DNA of 56,660 nt from an uncultured Flavobacteriaceae bacterium (GTDB lineage Bacteria > Bacteroidota > Bacteroidia > Flavobacteriales > Flavobacteriaceae), in assembly GCA_937929935.1 (NCBI GenBank), contig CALFUL010000031.1, positions 1 to 56,660 of the forward strand, written 5' to 3'. Numbering within the stretch: the first letter of the stretch is position 1; each line of letters starts with the position of its first letter. A program made the position numbers and the translations under genes. The notes below the pieces were generated by a model that saw only the letters and a list, made by a program, of their open reading frames with translations, had not been told where the DNA came from and made no database searches. Shown piece by piece: positions 27,144 to 35,366 of this stretch.

Positions 27144-28367
27144 TTGAAAAAAATTAGCTACATAGCACTATTACTTCTTGCATTTTATGGGTGCAAAGAT
27201 CCTGTTGCTGAGCAACAACCGCCTAATATTACATTCGAAGTAGTTAGTTTTAAAAATGAGTGGGTAGCCGGAGATGAGATTCAGTTACAATTTACATCTG
27301 ATAAAAATGCGCGTCCTCAATTATGGCTACAATCAGCTTTTGGCAGCACTTTAATTGAACCCCTAATAGCAGAAAACAAAATAGCATTTATGTTGCCTGA
27401 ATCGTTTTCAGAAAAAGCAGGTATTACCCATTGGCAGCTCATTTATAACAAATCAATAGCTTTAAATGGTGCTATTACCGTAATTCCAAACTTTAACAAA
27501 AAAGTTACTCTAGAATCGTATTTGGGCCCTAAAAGTATTACGGCTGGAGGCACTGACTTCTCTATGCTTGTTGTTGCTCCTACTGATATTTATGACAACC
27601 TTTTACTAGACAGTACAGCAATTGATGTTGTACATCAATTTGATTCAAATATTAGCGAAAACACTGCTATCATAAAAAACGGAATCGCTTGGAAAAATAT
27701 CTACAGCACTGAAAAAGCAGGTCGAATATTAATTAGCGCTGTACATAAAAATGAAAGTAGTACTGAAATGACAACAGATGTTCAAGCAGCAAAAGCAAAG
27801 GCATTTACCATTAGCTACCTCAGAAATCACAAATATGCTGATGGTAATCAAATCATTGAGTTTTCTACAGGTATCATAAAAGATGAGTATAACAATATGA
27901 TTACAGATGGTACTTTGGTCTCTTTCATTGTAAAAGATGCTAAAGACGGAGTACTAAAAACAATGGGAACCACAATTAATGGTATAGCCAAAGCAAGTTT
28001 ATTACACCCTGACGAACCTGATAATTGGCTGGTTACAGCATACATAAACGGTGCTTCAAAGAGTACTACTATTCCTGTAGTTTTTGAATCTGCTATAAAA
28101 GATTTTGAACTTGTGTTTTCTTCAGATGGAAGAACTATTCAAGTTGAAAAAATACAGAGTTTTATGCATCAATTGGTTCCTGATGGGATTCCTGTTACGC
28201 TAGAAATCAAAAATGAAAAGGGATTTTTATTAGAAACCAAACAAAGTACTTCAAAGCTTGGTCAAACTGAATTTTTGCTGTCTAAAGAGTTCTATCCGAA
28301 TTCAAATTATATGATTTCTGTAAACGCGTCCGGAATTGTCAAAAACAAAACAATAACCCTGCAATGA
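27144..28367 (+). CDS. Lipoprotein with invasin/Ig-like domains
   Basis: The 407-aa protein starts at a TTG that directly abuts the stop of the upstream gene. An N-terminal hydrophobic run ends in FYGC, a plausible lipobox with Cys at about residue 17, so it is a predicted lipoprotein. The rest is all-beta. At least two Big-1/invasin-like modules are visible (around SYLGPKSITAGGTDFSMLV and GIIKDEYNNMITDGTLVSF). No catalytic motif is seen. The next gene starts 4 bp before its stop, so the three plus-strand genes are translationally coupled. A structural or scaffolding role on the periplasmic side of a polysaccharide machine is an inference. Confidence 0.75.
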   Translation: MKKISYIALLLLAFYGCKDPVAEQQPPNITFEVVSFKNEWVAGDEIQLQFTSDKNARPQLWLQSAFGSTLIEPLIAENKIAFMLPESFSEKAGITHWQLIYNKSIALNGAITVIPNFNKKVTLESYLGPKSITAGGTDFSMLVVAPTDIYDNLLLDSTAIDVVHQFDSNISENTAIIKNGIAWKNIYSTEKAGRILISAVHKNESSTEMTTDVQAAKAKAFTISYLRNHKYADGNQIIEFSTGIIKDEYNNMITDGTLVSFIVKDAKDGVLKTMGTTINGIAKASLLHPDEPDNWLVTAYINGASKSTTIPVVFESAIKDFELVFSSDGRTIQVEKIQSFMHQLVPDGIPVTLEIKNEKGFLLETKQSTSKLGQTEFLLSKEFYPNSNYMISVNASGIVKNKTITLQ

Positions 28368-29884
28368 AATTAAATCGCACCCTATATCGCATCTTACTTA
28401 TTACATCTTTTCTGATGCTCAATGCGTTTATAATTATGGGTATTAGTGCAGTGATTTCATATTTGAATACTGGTGCTGATCGTTCATCAATGCTTCATTT
28501 ACCAGAAAAACTTTCATCCAATTATTTGCCAAAAATTGTATGGTCGTCACTAAAGAATGAAGGGCGACCTATAGAAAAACAAACCTTGGCTGATATTGAA
28601 CGTGATTACTTAAAAGCTTGGTACGTAAAAAATCATGCTTTAGAACAGAATACAACAAAAGGCATTGCAGATTATTATACAGATAGTGCTCGTTTAAAAC
28701 TCTTTAAGATCATAAACCTTAACAAAAACAATAACACCTATTTCAAATCGACTACCCTATCGCATCAACCCACTTTAAACTTTTATAGTGCAGACGGAAA
28801 AATAGTAGTGCTTACTGATGAACATATTGAGTACTATGAAGAAGCCTATCAAAATAATGTATTGATTGCCAAAAAGCGAGCTACGGCATCATATCAAATT
28901 ACGTTTTTGTTAGAAGATGGCTTTTGGCGCATTCGTCATATGGTTAAACTGCCGAACAAGGTTCAAGAAAAAACACAAAACACACCCTTTAAAGCAGCTT
29001 TAATTCAACAAAGTAAGGGCATTAACTATTATCCCAAAAAAACACCTTGGGTCATGTTTGGGCATCAGTTTGATAGCCATACCATCAATTCAGATTTTGA
29101 AAAAATAAAGACTTTAGGCCTTAATAGTGTGCGCATTTTCATACCCTACCAGGCTTTTGGTAAGGCCCAAATTGATACCGTAAAAATTAAACAGCTAAAA
29201 ACCACCTTTGACATAGCTGCTAAACATGATTTAAAAATAATTGCGACCCTTTTTGATTTCTATGGCGATTATAATTTAAATAACTGGACGCTTACGCATC
29301 GCCATACAGAGCAGATTGTAACGGAACTAAAAAACCATTCTGCCTTACTTGCGTGGGATATTAAAAACGAACCCGATTTAGATTTTGATTCTCGTGGTAA
29401 AAACAAGGTTATTTCTTGGCTAGAGCAACTGATTCTTCAAATCAAATCTTATGACAATATGCATCCTATTACCATAGGATGGTCTAACCCTCAAGCTGCC
29501 GAAAATTTAGCTGATAAAGTAGATTTTGTATCCTTTCATTATTATAAAGATCCTAAGGAATTTAAATCCGCTTACGCGAAATTAAAATTAAAAATACCCA
29601 ACAAGCCTATTGTACTTCAAGAATATGGGGTTTCTTCTTATGACGGAATTTATAATGCATATTTAGGTTCTGAAGAAAATCAAGCCGACTATTATAAGAC
29701 GATGCAACAAGTATTGGATGAACAGGGTATTCCTTTCTTCTTATGGACGCTCTATGATTTTGAAAATGTTCCTGATGAAGTGGTGGGTAAATTACCTTGG
29801 CGCAAAGCCTATCAAAAACATTATGTCTTAATAAACGCGGAGAATAAGCATAAAAAAGCCTATAGTATTATTTCTAAAAAGTAA
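28364..29884 (+). CDS. Membrane-anchored clan GH-A glycoside hydrolase (GH5-like)
   Basis: The 506-aa protein has one N-terminal transmembrane segment (about residues 9-33). An NTF2-like domain follows (about 75-210). A TIM barrel comes last (about 215-506) with the clan GH-A pair: acid/base Glu in WDIKNEPD and nucleophile Glu in VLQEYGVSSYDG. Support comes from LGLNSVRIFIPYQAF and IKSYDNMHPITIGWS. It should face the periplasm. The gene is last of a coupled operon with the GT-C-like protein and the lipoprotein. A polymer-trimming hydrolase beside synthesis genes is common in exopolysaccharide loci (compare the roles of PelA, BcsZ and AlgL). The substrate cannot be read from the sequence. Confidence 0.85.
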   Translation: MKLNRTLYRILLITSFLMLNAFIIMGISAVISYLNTGADRSSMLHLPEKLSSNYLPKIVWSSLKNEGRPIEKQTLADIERDYLKAWYVKNHALEQNTTKGIADYYTDSARLKLFKIINLNKNNNTYFKSTTLSHQPTLNFYSADGKIVVLTDEHIEYYEEAYQNNVLIAKKRATASYQITFLLEDGFWRIRHMVKLPNKVQEKTQNTPFKAALIQQSKGINYYPKKTPWVMFGHQFDSHTINSDFEKIKTLGLNSVRIFIPYQAFGKAQIDTVKIKQLKTTFDIAAKHDLKIIATLFDFYGDYNLNNWTLTHRHTEQIVTELKNHSALLAWDIKNEPDLDFDSRGKNKVISWLEQLILQIKSYDNMHPITIGWSNPQAAENLADKVDFVSFHYYKDPKEFKSAYAKLKLKIPNKPIVLQEYGVSSYDGIYNAYLGSEENQADYYKTMQQVLDEQGIPFFLWTLYDFENVPDEVVGKLPWRKAYQKHYVLINAENKHKKAYSIISKK

Positions 29885-29973
29885 CCTACTCTACAGGTCA
29901 AGCCCAAAAGAAATTCGTTACAAATTTTCAATTTCGAGGCATGCACTCAACAATTATACCCTTTGGCGGTGCC

Positions 29974-30076
29974 AATAAAGAGAGGCAGTTTACCAAGCTA
30001 CCCCTCTTCAACCTAACCTAAAATTTTAATAAAGAGAGGCAGGTTACCAAGCTGCCCCTCTTCAACCTAACCTAAA
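29974..30076. terminator. Tandem duplicated 49-bp hairpin between convergent genes
   Basis: Two near-identical 49-bp units (29974-30022 and 30028-30076, two differences seen) each form a stem of AAGAGAGGCAG with CTGCCCCTCTT, with one internal mismatch in unit 2. They lie between the convergent stops at 29884 and 30081. They probably act as a bidirectional terminator; on the minus strand each hairpin is followed by a T-rich stretch. Confidence 0.7.
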
Positions 30077-30080
30077 CGTT

Positions 30081-31310
30081 TCAAACTGTAACTTCCAATT
30101 TTTTTTGTGGTACCTCAAGGTCAAATCCTACTGATTTTGCATGCTGAATCGCTTTAAAATAATCGACATACAATTGCGTAATAGCAGACATTGGTAATGA
30201 GCAGGCCGCTTTGTAATTTGTTTTACCCAAGTGTATTCGATATGAATCATGTTGAATTATATTTTGAATGGCAACGGCTAGTGATTCTGAGCATTCAGGG
30301 TTAAAGAATTCGCCTAAATACCCTTCTTCTTTTACTAGAATACTAAGGTCTCCTAAATCCGGTAGCGCTACAGGCTTACCATAACTTCCTGCCTGATGTA
30401 ATACTCCAGAACTTCCTGTTGTTGAAGTGTACGGAAAAACAACCACTGCACTTTCTCCAAAAATTTGAGGCACATCTTCTTCAGCAACATAGCCGGTAAA
30501 TCGAAGTTGCTCAACATGAGCATATTTCTTTTTTACACTTTCTAAGTATCCTGGCGTATTCGGACTATCTGTACCCGCAATTACGATTTCGATATTGGCA
30601 TTGGTGCTTTCTCGAATTAATTCGACTGCATCAATCATTATTTCTACTTTCTTGTAGGTGCCAAACTTACCAAAGGCCATGATTTGCTTTGGACCTTCAT
30701 TTAGAGTATAATCAGGTTCTGGTGGGGTTTCAAAAGCACCATGAGGGATCAGTGCAACATTTCGAGCGTTGTATTTTTTCTCTAAAATAGTTTTATACTT
30801 ACTAATGGTCACAGCAAGTACATCAGAACTTAAGACCAATTTTGTTAGGGTGCTACCAATAAAATTATAGGCACGCTGCAATAATTTATTCGACGTAATT
30901 CCGGCATTTTCTAAATCTACTTGTTCAAGAATATTATGCAAAAGTGAAATAGTAGGCATTCCTTTTAGTTTGCATAGTAAAGGAAGTAAAAGACCTAAGG
31001 CAGCAGGAATCTTTTTATCGCCGAACTTCAGAAACTGAAGATTAAAAAGTACCGCATCTGGCTTTGTTTTTGAGATTACGTTATTGATTTTAAAAAGATT
31101 GGTGTACTCATTAAAATTCCAACATTCTTTTACCGTAATCTTACAGCCCTCTTCTTCAAAAGATAAATCTTTTGCGTCTTCTGTGACATCGGTTATTAAA
31201 ATGATTTCAGTTACTTCTTCTTGAAGTCTAAAATGTTTTACCAAATGGTATCCGTATTCGGTAAGGGTTACTTTACTAGGCGGGTAAGCCGTTACAATTG
31301 CTAATCGCAT
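30081..31310 (-). CDS. GT4-family glycosyltransferase
   Basis: A 409-aa GT-B fold glycosyltransferase. The N-terminal half starts MRLAIVTAYPPSK. The C-terminal donor domain carries IMAFGKFGTYKK, IEIVIAGTDSP, LRFTGYVAEEDVP, and FPYTSTTGSSGVLHQAGSYG, in which the nucleotide-sugar-binding E of the usual EX7E motif is not obvious. It is cytosolic. It has its own copy of the regulon promoter (31350-31419). It lies downstream of the flippase and STAS genes on the same strand. A retaining nucleotide-sugar-dependent transfer onto a polysaccharide or lipid acceptor is expected. Confidence 0.88.
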   Translation of the reverse strand: MRLAIVTAYPPSKVTLTEYGYHLVKHFRLQEEVTEIILITDVTEDAKDLSFEEEGCKITVKECWNFNEYTNLFKINNVISKTKPDAVLFNLQFLKFGDKKIPAALGLLLPLLCKLKGMPTISLLHNILEQVDLENAGITSNKLLQRAYNFIGSTLTKLVLSSDVLAVTISKYKTILEKKYNARNVALIPHGAFETPPEPDYTLNEGPKQIMAFGKFGTYKKVEIMIDAVELIRESTNANIEIVIAGTDSPNTPGYLESVKKKYAHVEQLRFTGYVAEEDVPQIFGESAVVVFPYTSTTGSSGVLHQAGSYGKPVALPDLGDLSILVKEEGYLGEFFNPECSESLAVAIQNIIQHDSYRIHLGKTNYKAACSLPMSAITQLYVDYFKAIQHAKSVGFDLEVPQKKLEVTV

Positions 31311-31349
31311 AAGGTTAAGTTTAAATTAAATTTGAGTTTATTTCTGATA

Positions 31350-31419
31350 CAAATATCCTTCAAAGGCACTGTAATTATTGGAGTTTAAAGACCGTTGGCC
31401 ATTTTCTGTAGACGAATGA
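31350..31419 (-). promoter_or_regulatory. CCATTCRTCTACA regulon promoter, copy 2
   Basis: On the minus strand TCATTCGTCTACA (31419-31407) differs from the consensus at one base. A second repeat 21 bp downstream keeps GTCT. ATATTTG lies exactly 50 bp after the first 13-mer (31356-31350). The GT4 ATG follows 39 bp on, after an ACTTAACCTT leader. Copies 1 and 2 also share GAAAAWGGCCA directly after the 13-mer. Confidence 0.82.
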
Positions 31420-31454
31420 ATTAGTTGTTCAGACAAAGAAAATTTTGTGTTCAA

Positions 31455-32693
31455 TTATTCTTTTAATTGTTGCTGCGCAAAATAAATGAGTTGCCCAATC
31501 AACAAGCTAATCATGGCAGCAATTTGAACAAATACAACCATTTCTAAAGTGTCATGAAAAAAGGCAATTAATACTATTTGAGCACTACCTAAGACACCTG
31601 AAAAGAGTACTGGCTTATATTTATCTAGAGATAAGAAATAGTAGGCAAAGATGTTTGATATGGCGAAAAGTGAAGTAGCCAAAGCATATTGCCATAATAA
31701 AGGTGCCATAGCCAAGTAGGCCTTACCGAACATCAAATCAATAATCAATTCAGGGTAAATAGCGCAAACGGCCACAATACTAAGTGATAATACACCAATA
31801 TAGCCAACGTACTTAAAAAGTACCGGTGCGGTGGCTTCGCCATTTTTTTGTTTCTGAACTACGGTTGGTAATAATAACATGACAAACATCCAAGCAACAA
31901 AATACACCACACGACCTATGAGCGCTAGAGAAGCGTACAATCCGGCATCAATAGCATCAAAATAATGCTTAACCATAAGTACATCACTATTGTTGATGAT
32001 GATTTGGGTAAGTTCATAAAAAGCAGTTAAACTGATAAATCTAATGACCTGCTTTTTCTTTGAAGCTTCTAAGGTCAATTTTGTGAAAAAAGTGCTTATT
32101 TTAAATTCTGTCGGAATCAATCCGAAGACAAAAGACAAGGCGATTCCTATTGCTACTAAAAAAGCTGGCGATATAGGTACAAACCAAAGAAGGCCAATAG
32201 TCAATAGCAACCTACTCCACATTTCAGTTTGATACGTTATTGATAGTCTGCCGTAATCTTGATTACCTTGATACTTACCTCTGTTTACTGACATAAAAAA
32301 GTATAAAGGCACAGCTGTTGCTAAGGTTTTGAAAAGTAGGGCTGAATCTGTTTGAAAAATATCTTTTAACCATCCGGCTGACGCGAAAAGTAAGATTCCT
32401 ACTAGCATGCCAAAACCTAGAGCGTATTTATATATTAATTGCTCAAAAGCTTTCCAATCGTCTCCTGAAAACAAAACAGCGAACTTGGCTGTTGCCAATT
32501 GAAAGGTCATCCCTAGAAAAGATAACACCAATAATAAGGTTACTAAAAGTGCTGCTTCAGCAAAGACTTCTGGTCCTAATAAGCGTCCTAATACTAAGTT
32601 GTATAGGTAGTTGCCCCCGTTAACCAGAAGCACACTACCCATAAACAACCGTTCGGGGGAAACTCTTTTTAAGGCTATTCTAAATGCGGTCAT
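31455..32693 (-). CDS. Wzx/MATE-like polysaccharide flippase
   Basis: A 412-aa integral membrane protein with about 12 helices. It begins with a short cytosolic region and then LVNGGNYLYNLVLGRLLGPEVFAE, a typical opening for oligosaccharide flippases of the MOP superfamily. Such proteins move lipid-linked saccharides across the inner membrane. I start at the ATG (32693); a GTG lies one codon upstream. The gene overlaps the 3' end of the STAS gene by 14 bp, so both should be translated together from the promoter at 33117-33186. PelG, the Pel polysaccharide transporter, is an alternative relative by analogy, not shown by sequence. Confidence 0.88.
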   Translation of the reverse strand: MTAFRIALKRVSPERLFMGSVLLVNGGNYLYNLVLGRLLGPEVFAEAALLVTLLLVLSFLGMTFQLATAKFAVLFSGDDWKAFEQLIYKYALGFGMLVGILLFASAGWLKDIFQTDSALLFKTLATAVPLYFFMSVNRGKYQGNQDYGRLSITYQTEMWSRLLLTIGLLWFVPISPAFLVAIGIALSFVFGLIPTEFKISTFFTKLTLEASKKKQVIRFISLTAFYELTQIIINNSDVLMVKHYFDAIDAGLYASLALIGRVVYFVAWMFVMLLLPTVVQKQKNGEATAPVLFKYVGYIGVLSLSIVAVCAIYPELIIDLMFGKAYLAMAPLLWQYALATSLFAISNIFAYYFLSLDKYKPVLFSGVLGSAQIVLIAFFHDTLEMVVFVQIAAMISLLIGQLIYFAQQQLKE

Positions 32694-32982
32694 CACTAAG
32701 TATAAATGAGGTTTTTGTCTCTTTCAATACAGGTAGAATTGCATCATTTGTAGTGCCAATTATAGAAAGAATACTGCTCTCACGCATTGCTTTTTGATAC
32801 ATCTGTTTCAACACAATTGCTGCTGAGCTATCAATGGACTTCAATTTTTCTAAGTTTAAAATAACCGGATTTGAAGGATTAATAAAGCGCTGCATGTGGC
32901 GATTTAAATTGTTTGCGTTGGCACTATTCAATATTCCATAAACTGAAAACATGCCTTGGGTTTCTGTAATCTGTAAAGCCAT
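32680..32982 (-). CDS. STAS domain protein (anti-anti-sigma factor-like)
   Basis: A single-domain STAS protein of 100 aa. The SpoIIAA-type phosphorylation loop is present as SIDSSAAIV, with D51 followed by S52/S53. It presumably works by phosphorylation-dependent partner switching. No cognate kinase of the SpoIIAB type and no PP2C phosphatase gene is visible in this window. Its 14-bp overlap with the flippase gene suggests a regulatory link to polysaccharide export, comparable to the STAS partner-switch modules that control biofilm matrix in other bacteria. This last point is inference. Confidence 0.85.
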   Translation of the reverse strand: MALQITETQGMFSVYGILNSANANNLNRHMQRFINPSNPVILNLEKLKSIDSSAAIVLKQMYQKAMRESSILSIIGTTNDAILPVLKETKTSFILSDDRI

Positions 32983-33116
32983 AATCTTTGTTTTTAAAAG
33001 GTTAAGTAGGCATTACCAAAAGGGAAAAATATCTTAAGGTTTGCCCTAGTAATTAAAATTTGTTTTTAACGAATTTCTCATGTGCTTTCATGACATAATT
33101 TATATCGTTGGCAAGG

Positions 33117-33186
33117 CAAATATGCGTCAGATTGACGTTCAAAAATGGGCGAGATAGATGGGTGGGCGATTGCTGTAGACGAATGG
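33117..33186 (-). promoter_or_regulatory. CCATTCRTCTACA regulon promoter, copy 3
   Basis: On the minus strand a perfect CCATTCGTCTACA (33186-33174) is followed 21 bp on by CCACCCATCTA, the best-conserved second repeat of the set. ATATTTG stands exactly 50 bp after the first 13-mer (33123-33117). It would drive the STAS-flippase pair with an unusually long leader of about 130 nt. The divergent TPR/beta-barrel gene begins 113 bp away on the other side and may share the site. Confidence 0.82.
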
Positions 33187-33298
33187 CGCTAATCGCACTT
33201 CCGAGATGAGAAAGTCCGCCGTAGCTTTACTAAACCTAATTAATACAGATTGTAGGGCACAAAAATTACCGCCTGAAAATCAATAAAATACTTAACCT

Positions 33299-35353
33299 AT
33301 GAGAATTTTAAAAACAGTTACTTTATTTATGTTGCTTAGCGTTTTTGTTCACGCACAAGAATCATTAGAAAAAGGTTTTGGCCTTTTAGAAAAAGGAAAC
33401 TTTGAAGCGGCAGAAGTCTTTTTTGAAGACTATTTAAAAAGTGACCCTAGCCATAAAACAGCGCAACTATGTTATGGGCGTGCTGTTGGTTTGAACGGAG
33501 CGCCTGAAAAAGCAACCCTAATATTTGCAGAACTATTAGAACGTTATCCGAACGACTTTGAAATCGCAATTAATTATAATGAGTCTTTTCTTTGGGATAA
33601 AAAATATGAAGAAGCAAAACCTTTATATGCAAATTTGGTTGCCCAACACCCAAATGAGTTTGCTGCCCTTTTAGGATACGCCAATACCTTGAGTAATTTA
33701 AAAGAATATAAAGACGCTTTGCAATTGATTGCGAAAGCCCTTCAATTACAACCTGAAAATCAGAGTGCGAAAATCTCAAGAAAATATATGCGATTGGGCT
33801 ATGCCAATGAATTTGTTACCAACCAGAACTATGGTACAGGCGAGAAAATACTCAAAGAAATATTCGCTGATTTTCCTGATGATAAAGATGCATTGCTGAA
33901 TTTGGCGAATCTCTATTTGATGACCAAACAAAAAGACAGTGCCGTAAGCATGTACCAAAAATATGCCATTACTCCTATCGATTCTATTACCGCTTTAAAC
34001 GGAATTAGTTTAGCCGAGCATATTGCTGAAAATGATAAAAAGGCTTTAGACATAGTTACTAAATCAAAAAATAAAGTAGCGCAATTTGATGATTATGAAT
34101 TAACTGAACGTACCTACCAACGTTATGTACAAGCTTTAATCTGGAACCGAAAGTTTAGAAAAGCCAAAACACAGATTGATAGCTTGAATGGTCACTACCC
34201 CAACCGTAATTGGCTGCACGCCTTAAAAGCTACATTAGGACTGTACACGGGCGACGCCAAAGCGAGCTTGCAACATTATGATGCTATTCTGGCTAATGAC
34301 AGTACCTCTTTTGATGGTAACCTAGGCAAAGCCAATGCGCTTTTTGCTGCCGATAAAATTATAGCGGCCTATCAAGCTGCTCATAAAACCTTAGATATTT
34401 ATGAAAACCAAAAAGATGCTTTGGGTTTTATTGAAAAATTAAATGGCTTGCACTTACCCAGCATAGAAGAACACGCTGCCTATACTTTTGACAATGGTAA
34501 CAATACTGCCTTTTATACAAACACAACAGCTGATGTAGCTTGGTCAACAAAATTACGTACTACACTCTCTTATTTCTACCGAAATACTGAAAATATCGTT
34601 AGCGGTAATCAGGCTAACTCACGCGTAGTATTAGCAGGTATTCAATACAAGCTGTTACCCAAAACTACTTTAAAAACAGTAGTAGGTATCAACAACTCGC
34701 GCTTTATGACTGAAGCGTATACGCAACCCCTACTCGATGCGCAATTGCAACTACAACCTTTTAAATTGCAAAACTTAACCCTAGGGTATCAACGCCAGGT
34801 ACAGAATTTTAATGCGGATCTTATTGAACGTGAAATTGTACAAAACCATTACGGGCTCAACTATAATTTAGGTACTAATTTCAATTTAGGTTGGTATACT
34901 CAAGCAATGCATACCCAGCAGAGTGATAGCAATACCAGAAATCTTTTATTTAGCTCATTGTATTACAGCCTGAGCAGAAAACCTGCTTTAAAGGTTGGGC
35001 TAAACTATCAGTACCTCAGCTTTACAAATCAAGTACCTACAATATATTTTAGTCCTGAAAAATACCAAGCGGTTGAAGTATTCGCTGATACACGTGGTGA
35101 TTTTTCAGAAAAAACAGGTTTTGCACTAAGCGTTGCTACCGGATATCAACAAGTTGAAGAGGATCCTAATACGGCTATTTTTAGAGCCGAAGGTGCTTTA
35201 AAACATCAATTTTCAAAACGTTTTCAAACTCAAGTCTATGGCAAATACAGCAATATTGCTTCTGCCACTGCGGCTGGTTTTGAGTTTACTGAGGTAGGCA
35301 TAAAATTAAAATGGTTGTTGGCTAAGAAGCCATTGTTTGAAGTGAAGAATTAG
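33299..35353 (+). CDS. TPR protein with C-terminal outer-membrane beta-barrel (PgaA/YaiO-like)
   Basis: The 684-aa protein has a signal peptide (cleavage near VHAQ). Tandem TPR repeats cover about residues 20-385; examples are GNFEAAEVFFEDYLKSDP and KEYKDALQLIAKALQLQP. A beta-barrel follows from about 395 to the end, rich in amphipathic strands such as TLGYQRQVQNFNADL and TFKLKW-type C-terminal strands. This TPR-plus-porin architecture is that of exopolysaccharide exporters (PgaA, BcsC, PelB; YaiO-like barrel). The leader ends in ATACTTAACCT directly before the ATG, as in the receiver-GT2 gene. It lies divergent from STAS-flippase, across a regulon promoter. Export of a polysaccharide is inferred from architecture and neighbours. 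Confidence 0.82.
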   Translation: MRILKTVTLFMLLSVFVHAQESLEKGFGLLEKGNFEAAEVFFEDYLKSDPSHKTAQLCYGRAVGLNGAPEKATLIFAELLERYPNDFEIAINYNESFLWDKKYEEAKPLYANLVAQHPNEFAALLGYANTLSNLKEYKDALQLIAKALQLQPENQSAKISRKYMRLGYANEFVTNQNYGTGEKILKEIFADFPDDKDALLNLANLYLMTKQKDSAVSMYQKYAITPIDSITALNGISLAEHIAENDKKALDIVTKSKNKVAQFDDYELTERTYQRYVQALIWNRKFRKAKTQIDSLNGHYPNRNWLHALKATLGLYTGDAKASLQHYDAILANDSTSFDGNLGKANALFAADKIIAAYQAAHKTLDIYENQKDALGFIEKLNGLHLPSIEEHAAYTFDNGNNTAFYTNTTADVAWSTKLRTTLSYFYRNTENIVSGNQANSRVVLAGIQYKLLPKTTLKTVVGINNSRFMTEAYTQPLLDAQLQLQPFKLQNLTLGYQRQVQNFNADLIEREIVQNHYGLNYNLGTNFNLGWYTQAMHTQQSDSNTRNLLFSSLYYSLSRKPALKVGLNYQYLSFTNQVPTIYFSPEKYQAVEVFADTRGDFSEKTGFALSVATGYQQVEEDPNTAIFRAEGALKHQFSKRFQTQVYGKYSNIASATAAGFEFTEVGIKLKWLLAKKPLFEVKN

Positions 35354-35366
35354 GATACATGAATTA

